DNA from: Helicobacter marmotae
GTDB lineage: Bacteria; Campylobacterota; Campylobacteria; Campylobacterales; Helicobacteraceae
NCBI RefSeq assembly: GCF_003364255.1
Contig: NZ_NXLR01000010.1
Coordinates: 1-64,000 of the forward strand
DNA length: 64,000 nucleotides
Direction of reading: 5' to 3'
Shown piece by piece: positions 42,818 to 50,876 of the stretch (the stretch's first letter is position 1; each line of letters starts with the position of its first letter). The position numbers and the translations under genes are program-made. Below the pieces are notes generated by a model. The model did not search any database and was not told the DNA's origin. It was given only the letters and a program-made list of their open reading frames with translations.

Positions 42818-45396
42818 TTTTTAGCCTTTTTAACTCTTCTTTTAAAGCCTTTTCATAAACTGCTTCATCTTTATCTTGCATAGTAAGCTTTTTCATCGTG
42901 CTTTGGAAGTTCTCACACACCCACTTAATCTTTTCATGCATATTTTCAAATTTAGGCAGTCCATAAAGTCGCTCATCAATTTCTTGAAAAATTTCTTCAT
43001 TAAAAGCGCTTAAAACCTTCACCCGAGAAACTTCTAAATTACCCCCATAAGGTGCATTTTTCTCAAGCCATTTAAAATTTTTCTCTCCGTTGTAGCACTC
43101 TCCGCTCATTATTCTTTTAAGCCTTTTTGCCGTTACATCTTCAGCTATGCCATTAGGATTAAGTTCTGTTATCTCATCATTCGTTACTAAAATAAATTTT
43201 CTTTTGCCTCCGTCTTCTTTATTAAGCTCTAGCACAGCGTGAGCGGTGGTGCCAGAGCCGGCAAAGAAATCCAAAACAATATCTCCTTCTTCAGTGCTTG
43301 TCTTTTGGAGATAAAATGGCGATTGCTGCGTCTTGGCTTCGGTCATTACCCTTTGAGGTAACTCCCTTGCCTCGCCTTGCAAAGCCCCATTTTTATCTCC
43401 AAAATCCTGCTCACTTTTTGAAAACTCCTTTTTTAAGCCCTCGCCTTGTAAATTTCCAGAAACTCCACTTTTTGAAAAGTCTTGCGAACTTACTTCCGCA
43501 TTGCTTCCATTTTCACAAGCTAAAACGCTATCTTTTTGCAAATTCTCACTTTGCAAACCCTGCCCGTTTTTGTCATTCTGAGGCGAAGCCGAAGAATCTC
43601 TCTCAACATTGTCATTCTGAGCTTGTGAAACAAGCGAAGAATCTCTGTTAGAAATACCAGACTCATTGTCACCTCTAGCGGGAGTGGAAACAACCAAAGA
43701 ATTGCTGTTGGCATTTTTGTCATTCTGAACCCCTGCAAGGGGTGAAGAATCTCTCTTGGCGACTAGTGATTCTTTTAGAGATTCTTCGGTCGCACCTTGT
43801 GCTCCCTCAGAATGACAAAGTAACTGCCTTTCTAGTGATTCTATTTTTTCTTTTTCTATAAGGGGGAGGGGCTTGAATTGCGAAGTCGCTCCCTCCCCCT
43901 TATATATCCCCCACCCCGACGACGCTTTAAGAGGTGGCACTTCGTGCGATTTAATTTTATCGCAGTGAGAATATATCTCACTGCTGAAAGACGTTTGGGA
44001 CTTGTTGTCATCACGAACCACTGCAAGGGGTGAAGAATTGCTGTTGGCGACTAGTGATTCTTTTAGAGATTCTTCGGTCGCACCTTGTGCTCCCTCAGAA
44101 TGACAAGCCTCCTCCACACTTTCAGAATCTCCCGCCTTTACATTGGTAGAAATTTTGAGAAGATGCTTTATTAAATTTACGGGTTTGGGATAATCAAAAG
44201 CTTTTTTCATATTTAGCATTTCTAAATCATTATCCCCATATCTATTTGAAAATTTATTATCCACAAAAGTAAATTGAGAATAGTTTTTTTCTTTTTCCTC
44301 ATACTCTATATAATAACCATCTTTTTGGTCTCCTTTGATTGAGGCATACAAATATTTTTTTGGAAAAATTCTATTGTTTTTAAATTCTACAAAATCATTT
44401 TTAAGTGCAAATTCATACAAATCTTTTGACCAAGTCCAACGAAAAGCATTTTTTTCTTGTGTTCCACCGGGATAATATGTAGTTCCATTATGTATGATAG
44501 GATAGTCTAAGGAAGGGACATAACCTAAGCTACTTGTATCCAAAGCTTGTTTTGTGTGATATTTACCTCTTTTTGCTTCGTGTTTGTCGCTGTATTTAAA
44601 TGCATTATCTCCAACCATACTTATTTTATTAAATTTTAACGATTGTTTGTTTTTTGCATAACATAAAATATAGTCTAAATTATTTGTTGTTAAATTTGTT
44701 TGTGTTTTTCCTCCTTTAATTGTTAGTCTAGGGTATGTGCTCACAAAATTCCTCTCCCCAAACACTTCATCAAAAAGGCATTTTACATAGGCTTGATTTC
44801 TATCATCTATGGAGCAAAAGATTACGCCATCATCTTTTAAAAGCATTTTTGCCAAGTATAGGCGAGGGTAAAGCATGGAGAGCAAATTATCCCTTGAAAT
44901 GTCGTTTTCATAATTTGTGCTAGCGAAGTTTCCTAAATCATCTTTCCCGTATGGGGGATCTATATATACGACCTTTATGCGTTCCCGGTAAGTAATAAGC
45001 AGATTTAAAAGTGCCGGATAATTATCTCCGATAATCAGGCTATGAGTGAGCGGCTTTTGGGAATAGATATTTTTATAACCCCCCCCCCCCGGCGTTTGAA
45101 TCTACCTGTGTATCAGCATTTGAAGTATTTTGAATCTTGCTTTCAAAACTCAAACCTTCATCTTTTTTAAGGTAAAAAACTTCATCTGTAGCTTTCTCTA
45201 ACCTTTTATCAAAAGCAAAACCCGTGCGTTTCCAAGTCGTGCCAAGTGCGGCTATAGCAAAAGCCTCTTTTTCATTAATATTATCATTTAAAATAAGCTT
45301 TTCTAAAAGCTCATAATTTCCCTGCTCTAAAATCTTATCCTCCACCCTTTGGGCTAAATCTTTTAGAAGTGTTTCCTTTATCTCCTGTAGTTTCAA
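42807..45396 (-). CDS. Type III DNA methyltransferase Mod, phase-variable and OFF in this sequence
   Basis: Starts at TTG 45396 (AAAGGAG upstream) and reads 107 codons, then a G12 tract (45079-45090) throws it into a TAA. With eleven (or fourteen) G the frame continues: YKNIYSQKPLTHSL, GDNYPALLNLL, the catalytic VVYIDPPYGKDD (DPPY at residues 146-149) and on to the stop at 42807, in all 862 codons. Without correction only an internal 692-codon frame from 44885 remains, which lacks DPPY. The SAM motif is DIVLDFFAGSGTTAHAV. About 285 codons of repeat-derived sequence sit just before it. This is a classic phasevarion arrangement. Confidence 0.9.
43756..43818. repeat. 63-bp direct repeat, copy 1
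   Basis: Identical over 63 bp to 44044-44106, beginning TTGGCGACTAGTGATTC and ending CAGAATGACAA. It lies inside mod. Confidence 0.9.
44044..44106. repeat. 63-bp direct repeat, copy 2
   Basis: Second copy of the 63-bp direct repeat, 288 bp from the first. Recombination between the two would delete exactly 96 codons of mod without a frame change. Confidence 0.9.
45079..45090 (-). repeat. G12 phase-variation tract in mod
   Basis: Twelve C on the plus strand (twelve G in coding sense) after codon 102 of mod. G12 leads to a stop two codons later, G13 to a stop about 19 codons later, G11 or G14 keeps the full frame. Confidence 0.92.
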
Positions 45397-45435
45397 AACC
45401 GCTCCTTTGTAAAATAATGCGCATTATACTTACTT

Positions 45436-46041
45436 TTAACAAAGAGTTGTCAAATGTGGCATTTGCAATACTAAGTTTTGCACTTCTTGCTTGAAATTAT
45501 GCTGTGTATAAAACCCACAATGGATAATCTCCACCTCCGCATAAGCACGGATAAACTCATCAATTGCCTCATCTTTTTCCCCCATAAGGGCAAGGGCTAA
45601 GATAGGTATATCTCTGCTTTTGAGCGCTGCTAAAGAGAGTAAAATATGATTAATGCAGCCTAAATAATACTTCCCCACGACAATGCAAGGGTGCGTAAAA
45701 GCACTGATATAATCAATCATCGTATGCCCCTCATCAATAGGCGTAAAAAGCCCGCCCGCAGTTTCTATAAGCATATTTTCACTTTGAGGCAGGGTTATTT
45801 GCAAGGCTTTAAAATCTAGCCCCTCAAGCTTTTTACCCACATGTGGCGAAGCAGGAGTGTGTAAAAACACACCCTCTTTAAAAATGTGCGTTTTGGGGCT
45901 AAATGTGGCGATAAAATCACTATCCTTAGGAGAGCCCGCTTGAATGAGCTTAAAATAATCATACCCAAATGCCGCACAAAATGCGGCGCTAAAGTGAGTT
46001 TTCCCCGTGTCGGTATGAATGCCACAAATATAAATCTTCAA
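45436..46041 (-). CDS. bioD: dethiobiotin synthetase
   Basis: ATP-dependent enzyme closing the ureido ring of dethiobiotin. The P-loop region [17 protein letters not shown] is at the N-terminus, followed by the substrate Lys/Gln region [14 protein letters not shown] and [15 protein letters not shown]. 201 residues is normal. The start is TTG with GGAG upstream. It lies 40 bp after the mod start on the same strand, at the far end of the restriction zone and 16 kb from bioF. Confidence 0.9.
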   Translation of the reverse strand: MKIYICGIHTDTGKTHFSAAFCAAFGYDYFKLIQAGSPKDSDFIATFSPKTHIFKEGVFLHTPASPHVGKKLEGLDFKALQITLPQSENMLIETAGGLFTPIDEGHTMIDYISAFTHPCIVVGKYYLGCINHILLSLAALKSRDIPILALALMGEKDEAIDEFIRAYAEVEIIHCGFYTQHNFKQEVQNLVLQMPHLTTLC

Positions 46042-46223
46042 TCTCTGCTCCTTCTTGCAAGCTTTTACTTATTAATCAACTCATAGCAAATTAAAGCAAG
46101 CGGTATTTTACAGCAGAAATTTAAAGGGAAAGAGTTTAGAGAAGCACTTTTATGCGCAGGGGAGAGAGTTTGTGCTTAGCCCTAACTGCCCAGCCTTACT
46201 GCCATTAATAAGCAGCATGGGCT

Positions 46224-48071
46224 TTAGCCTTTTTTATTATTATTAAAAAATGTCTGCAATCTTTGGTAAATTTCTCCGCTTCTCTTATCTATACCCTTTG
46301 TAGTCCATTTTTCATTTGGGTAGCGGCTTAAATCATCGCGGGCTTGCACAAAATGAGATTTTTTATATTCTTCTTTCTTTTTATGAAAGAAACCATTAGA
46401 GCAAGCAATATTTATTTTCTTTTCAAGTAGCACTTTATTCCCAATTTTCTCTAAATATTTTTTGTGTAATGCCTCATCCCAGCCATCAAAATTTGCTTTT
46501 TGCCACTCTTTTGGCAGGATATGCTCTACCTCACCTTCTTTGGCAAAACCGGTTTTATCATTGCCTTTTTTATCTTTACAGATCCAAGTTCTCTGCTGCT
46601 CCTCACTAAACAAATAGCTATCTAAAAGCAAGAGGTATTTTATATTTTTTTGGGCAGTATCCATGCAAAACTCCTCAAAACGACCTTGACTTGGCACTTC
46701 TTCTTTAATATTAAAGTCAAATTTCCCACTCTCATAAAGTGTTATATTTGTCTTAACAAAAATATTTTTTAAAGCTGTAGTTCCTCCCTTATTTTGAAAC
46801 AACTGCAAGCTTATACAAGTAATAAGTTTAGGAAAAAGCTCTTCAAAGACTGCCTCATTAATCTTTAACTCTCCTGTGTGGCTCTCTCTAAATTTATAAA
46901 TACACACACTCAATGGGATTTTCCAATAGTTATTTTGATATGTATCAAGCACATCATAATACTTCGCACCCTTAGGAGAGAGGTAGTTATAAGGATTGAG
47001 ATAGAATTGCGCAAGTTGCTTAATAAACTCAAAGCTCTCATCTGAAACTAATATATTTTCTATAGGTTCGCCCGATTTATCTTGCCTTAATTTACTCTTA
47101 CCTGCAAAAAATTGCAACATACCCGGCGTAGTGGTATCACTATCTCCATTTTTTGCACGCAAGATATGCATATAATGAGTCCAGAGCTCACTCATAAAAT
47201 TATAGCGATCACTCTCTGATTTGACATATTCGCTCTTTTTAATTTTATCCTCTAATGCTTTCCATTCTTGTGCAAATTGCTTTCTACCCTCTTTTGTTGT
47301 TTTAGTCAAAATCCTGCCCTTAATGATGTCAGAATCAGCAAGTGGCTTTCCTCTATTATTTAGGGTATTAAAAATTCTTAGAGCATAATCAAAGCCTTTG
47401 TCCTCTCTCCCATCTTCGCTTTCAACAAGAAGCACCTCGCAACGCTCTAAAAGTGTTTCACAAATCCCTTCCCATTTAGCTGCCCGATTATTCAAGTAAT
47501 CCCTAACCCAAAGGGTAAAATATAAATAATTTTTTTCATAATTTGATTTTGATTTTTTTATCGCTTTTTGCAACTCTATTTTTTCCGCGCTTGGATTATA
47601 TTGATCCATTAAAATTTGCTTCAACTTAGTTTCATCATCATCACTTACTACATCACTTTTTAAGCGATACTTATCAAACATTACATTGTTTTCTCGCGGA
47701 GCATTCTTATCAATCTCCCACAAACACTTGCATATCTCTCCTCCCCTCTCGCTATTTGCCTTTTTATTAACATCATATAAAGCTTTCAAAAGAAGCATTA
47801 ATGTCGTAGTTCTTTGCTGTCCATCGATGATGTCTAACTTATTATCTTTACTTCTATAGGCAACAATAGAGCCTAAAAAATAAGACTCTATACCTTTCTC
47901 ACCGCCACTTTGCGCCTCATAAAATTGAATAATATCCTCCCATAATGCCTCACATTCTCCTAGCCCCCATTCGTATGGTCTTTGATATATGGGTATCAAA
48001 AATTCATTCCCCGATAAAAACTCAAAAATACTTTTAGCCCTTGCGTCAATTTTTGATCTTCGTTCTGCCAT
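46224..48071 (-). CDS. GmrSD-like DUF262/DUF1524 restriction protein, right copy
   Basis: 615 residues with the same layout as the left copy: FLIPIYQRPYEWGLGECEALW, IIDGQQRTTTLMLLLKALY (DGQQR motif about residue 81), and a C-terminal DUF1524 nuclease with EVEHILPKEWQKANFDGWDE and IGNKVLLEKKINIACSNGFF. The two proteins are clearly paralogous but differ at most positions. ATG 48071 has GGAGT upstream, and the leader GCAAGGAGTAGAAAATG resembles the other gene's GCAAGGGGTGTAAAATG. Transcribed inward from the right T15 cassette. Confidence 0.85.
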   Translation of the reverse strand: MAERRSKIDARAKSIFEFLSGNEFLIPIYQRPYEWGLGECEALWEDIIQFYEAQSGGEKGIESYFLGSIVAYRSKDNKLDIIDGQQRTTTLMLLLKALYDVNKKANSERGGEICKCLWEIDKNAPRENNVMFDKYRLKSDVVSDDDETKLKQILMDQYNPSAEKIELQKAIKKSKSNYEKNYLYFTLWVRDYLNNRAAKWEGICETLLERCEVLLVESEDGREDKGFDYALRIFNTLNNRGKPLADSDIIKGRILTKTTKEGRKQFAQEWKALEDKIKKSEYVKSESDRYNFMSELWTHYMHILRAKNGDSDTTTPGMLQFFAGKSKLRQDKSGEPIENILVSDESFEFIKQLAQFYLNPYNYLSPKGAKYYDVLDTYQNNYWKIPLSVCIYKFRESHTGELKINEAVFEELFPKLITCISLQLFQNKGGTTALKNIFVKTNITLYESGKFDFNIKEEVPSQGRFEEFCMDTAQKNIKYLLLLDSYLFSEEQQRTWICKDKKGNDKTGFAKEGEVEHILPKEWQKANFDGWDEALHKKYLEKIGNKVLLEKKINIACSNGFFHKKKEEYKKSHFVQARDDLSRYPNEKWTTKGIDKRSGEIYQRLQTFFNNNKKG

Positions 48072-48104
48072 TTTCTACTCCTTGCAAGTTTTATAATCCT
48101 TCCG

Positions 48105-48141
48105 AGTATATTAAAAAAAAAAAAAAACGATTTTTTAATGC
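48105..48141 (-). promoter_or_regulatory. phase-variable promoter cassette with T15 tract, right copy
   Basis: Reverse complement of 31668-31704 over all 37 bp, including the same run length (fifteen A on the plus strand, 48113-48127). TATACT on the minus strand lies at 48105-48110, 34 bases before the DUF262 start. Confidence 0.72.
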
Positions 48142-48159
48142 AACAACTTTTGATTATTC

Positions 48160-48321
48160 TTAAACTTCTTTGAATCAAACATCTTCTTAAAATCTCTACT
48201 AACGCAAATAAGCAGAGGGAAATTCTTCACCTGCTATGCGGGCTATGGAGATGACAAAATTTCTATCTCTCAAGGGAATATCAGCTTCTCAACTCTTGCA
48301 GGTAAGTGTAAGCTTGGTTGT
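48160..48321 (+). pseudogene. possible 3' gene remnant
   Basis: One frame stays open to a TAG at 48319-48321 and ends KFFTCYAGYGDDKISISQG... with LAGKCKLGC at the tail. It has no start codon or ribosome site and follows a stop. It could be the last part of a lost surface-protein gene. Weak evidence. Confidence 0.25.
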
Positions 48322-48374
48322 TAGCGCGCAAACATTAAACCCACACAAGCAAATATTCCACCTATAAGACAAGG

Positions 48375-49571
48375 CTATTTTAGCCTTAAAAGTTCATAAT
48401 ATAACTTATCAGCGATAAGCTTATAGCCATTAGGGAGTAAATGCACATCTGGCTTGGCAAGATTAGCACTCTCCCATTTAGCCTTACCCCCGCTTTGATT
48501 GATAAAATCCTCCATACTAAAAAGCAAAGTTTGCTTCTCTTTGGCAAGTTTAGTAATGGCTCGGGCAGTGATATTGGCATTTTTGCTCTTTTTGTACACC
48601 ACCCTTTTGCCTTTGGTTGTCTTTTGCACCACTGGAGGCGGAGAGAGGAGCAAAATAGTCGTGTTAGGATTAGCCTCCCTGATATTATCAATAAGCTCGC
48701 CATAGTGTTTGATAAACACACTTTCATTGAAGTTATCATGCATTGCGTCATTTGACCCATAGCATAAAATATACAAATCCGCAGGCAGAATGCGCATCTG
48801 CTGCATAAAAAGCTCTCTATCCCATTTAAGCCAAATATCCGAGCGCGCGCCATTTATGCCAAGACTTTCAACGATATTATTGCCCCCATTGCGTTGTGTA
48901 ATATACATTCCCCCTAAAAGCACCTTTTCATTCAAGGCATAAATGCTAATAGGATATTGCAACTCCATACTGAGTATTTGCCAGCTTGAAGCCCTTTTAG
49001 CATTAATGATAAATTTTGCCTTAGCACTATCTTCAATCCGCAGTGCTGCCTTGGTATCAGGGGCTTTAAAAATAATTTTTGTCGTAGCGTTAGTGGGGTT
49101 AATGGGAGAGAGGGTAATATATGCGGGGAGGGCTGTGGGCTTTGCTATCACGCCCCCTAATGGGTAGGCAGTTGGCTCATTTATGCGAGAATTTAAGATT
49201 TCAAAATTTTGGCTTTGATATTTGAGTGCGATATGCTGATGATAAAGCGGATAGAGCGGGTAGAGCAGCCCAAAACTATAGTTTTTAAAAAGGAGATTCC
49301 TTAATCTATGAGAGAGAAAATCCCCAGCGATATGAGAATCCCCCAAAACCCTTATAACAAGATTCTCTCTCTTATGAATCTTTGCTTTAAGCAAGGGGGA
49401 GATTTGGGCTTGGTAACTTTGAATGCCGCTGGTAGATTCTAAAAGTTGCTTGCTTTGTGCGGGGATACTGGGTTTAGAATCCGCCAAAGCTAAACCTATG
49501 CTTTTAAGCGGATATTCTATGCCCAAAATCCCCACGCATATACAAAACGATAAACTCATAACCCTTAGCAC
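48375..49571 (-). CDS. SGNH hydrolase, peptidoglycan O-acetylesterase (Ape1-like)
   Basis: 398 residues with an N-terminal hydrophobic export signal. SGNH blocks: VIRVLGDSHIAGDF (block I, Ser), the ILCYGSNDAMHD segment (block III, Asn), and a late DVHLLPNGY (block V, Asp-x-x-His). It is third in a row with PatB-like and PatA-like genes, the order of the C. jejuni O-acetylation locus, where Ape1 removes acetyl groups so lytic enzymes can act. The frame starts at GTG 49571 (AGGGGG upstream); ATG 49559 is the alternative. Confidence 0.72.
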   Translation of the reverse strand: MLRVMSLSFCICVGILGIEYPLKSIGLALADSKPSIPAQSKQLLESTSGIQSYQAQISPLLKAKIHKRENLVIRVLGDSHIAGDFLSHRLRNLLFKNYSFGLLYPLYPLYHQHIALKYQSQNFEILNSRINEPTAYPLGGVIAKPTALPAYITLSPINPTNATTKIIFKAPDTKAALRIEDSAKAKFIINAKRASSWQILSMELQYPISIYALNEKVLLGGMYITQRNGGNNIVESLGINGARSDIWLKWDRELFMQQMRILPADLYILCYGSNDAMHDNFNESVFIKHYGELIDNIREANPNTTILLLSPPPVVQKTTKGKRVVYKKSKNANITARAITKLAKEKQTLLFSMEDFINQSGGKAKWESANLAKPDVHLLPNGYKLIADKLYYELLRLK

Positions 49572-49580
49572 GCCTGCCCC

Positions 49581-50876
49581 CTAATCCTCTCGCACTTGAA
49601 GTGAGTTAAGAAGGATATTTGCCATAATTTGATACCCCCTTGAAGTGAAATGCACACCATCATCAATGCGCACTTGCACGCTTTTGCCATCTCTGCCTTT
49701 GATAAAAGCAGAATACTTCCCGCCTTGAGTAACAATGCCATTACTTTGCAAGAAATACTCGCCATTTGCTTTGGTTACATCTTCATAGAGGCTATTAAGG
49801 TAGAGAATCTTATCATTAAGGGCTTTCTCCCTCACAGAGGGGACTTCATACCACGCTACGCGCGCACCATAGCTTTGAGCTATCTCAAGTATCTCCTCTA
49901 TACGTTGGCTATAAATCTCCTCCCATAATGGGCTTTTAAAGGCGATATTTTTTCTCATAGTCCATGGGTCATTTGCCCCTAAAAGCACGACTACAAGGCT
50001 GATATTCTCATACTCATTAAAGCATTCTTGCAAGCTTTGGGCGAAGTTAAAGTAATTTTTATAAGTAAGCCCTGTGCTATGTTTGCTAAGATTAATGCCA
50101 TGAATATCCATTTTCTTAAAAGCCCGAAGAATATAAGGTGCTACCCCTTGCATCATAGAATCCCCCATAAGCACTACAGAGCTACCACTCTCAATATCAA
50201 TGGAAGTTTTTTGAATCGGGCGAATAGGTGTATAACTCTCAACAATAGGCGCTGGCTCTTTCACTGGCTCTGTAATGAGATTTGGCTTTGTAGCTTCTTG
50301 TGAATCTCCGCCCTCTATTGCCCCGCTCGCTTCGCTGCTCTCTCCACTTTTTTCATCATTATTGGCTTTTGTGTTATTGCTCGCTTCATTGCTAGATTCT
50401 ATATTTCCCTCTACTTGTAACTCTCTTGCTCCCTCTACTTTTTCTTCTATTGTTGTGCTGATTTTTCCCTCCATCGCCTCATCTAACATTCCCCCTATTG
50501 TTGCATCTTGTGCCTCCTTTAGCTCCCCATTGACTGCTTCCTTTACTTGCTTGGCTTTCTCCGCTGCTTTTTGGGTGTGTTGGCTTTTATGCGCAAGCTT
50601 GAAATCCTGCCCTTGTGCAAGCTTTTTGGGAGATTCTTTACTATCTAACACTTGCGATAGAAACTCCGCTAAAGAGAGCTCACTCATCAAAGAATCCATA
50701 AAGTCAAAAACCGCATTCTCCCCTAGCATAAGCCTTTGATATATATCTGCTAGGACTTTAGATTCTGTAAAGTTATGGTACTTTTGCTCCACATATGTAA
50801 GTATAGAGCTATGCAGTATCACCACAAGCTGCAAAAATGTAAAACAAATGATAAAAACAAATTTCGCCTGCTGCAT
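49581..50876 (-). CDS. SGNH-family O-acetyltransferase (PatB-like)
   Basis: 431 residues from ATG 50876. One membrane helix at about residues 4-24, a long low-complexity linker rich in Glu, Ala and Ser (about 120-240), then an SGNH domain with VVLMGDSMMQG, VVLLGANDPW and DDGVHFTSRGY. It would transfer acetyl groups delivered by the MBOAT partner to muramic acid. It overlaps that gene by one base. A much longer frame upstream lies inside patA and has no ribosome site. Confidence 0.72.
   Translation of the reverse strand: MQQAKFVFIICFTFLQLVVILHSSILTYVEQKYHNFTESKVLADIYQRLMLGENAVFDFMDSLMSELSLAEFLSQVLDSKESPKKLAQGQDFKLAHKSQHTQKAAEKAKQVKEAVNGELKEAQDATIGGMLDEAMEGKISTTIEEKVEGARELQVEGNIESSNEASNNTKANNDEKSGESSEASGAIEGGDSQEATKPNLITEPVKEPAPIVESYTPIRPIQKTSIDIESGSSVVLMGDSMMQGVAPYILRAFKKMDIHGINLSKHSTGLTYKNYFNFAQSLQECFNEYENISLVVVLLGANDPWTMRKNIAFKSPLWEEIYSQRIEEILEIAQSYGARVAWYEVPSVREKALNDKILYLNSLYEDVTKANGEYFLQSNGIVTQGGKYSAFIKGRDGKSVQVRIDDGVHFTSRGYQIMANILLNSLQVRED

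Larger units (their letters stand above)
43290..44150. repeat. repeat-derived insertion inside mod
   Basis: Between the conserved mod blocks LIKHLLKIST and DIVLDFFAGSGTT, which normally lie close together, are about 860 bp of in-frame repeat DNA. It is a chain of units with the pattern GTCATTCTGA...GAAGAATCTCT...TTGG...AGTGATTC...AGATTCT, also found in intergenic regions at 4756 and 23188. Translated it gives CHSEGAQGATEESLKESL twice and variants such as RDSSPLA and NRDSSLVSQAQ. The frame is kept throughout. Confidence 0.8.

Noticed and set aside
43756-44106. Repeats inside mod as a CRISPR array
   Set aside because: Only two exact copies 288 bp apart, no regular spacers, no cas genes, and the region is an open reading frame.
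42807-44885. The 692-codon frame as a complete mod gene
   Set aside because: It lacks DPPY, which lies in the same frame just upstream and connects to the true start through the G tract.
31668-48141. The inverted 37-bp arms as terminal repeats of a transposon
   Set aside because: No transposase or integrase lies between them, each arm contains a -10 box placed for the adjoining gene, and I see no target-site duplication.
50275-50739. Long plus-strand Ser/Ala-rich frame opposite the PatB-like gene
   Set aside because: It is the antisense shadow of the low-complexity Glu/Ala/Ser linker of that protein.
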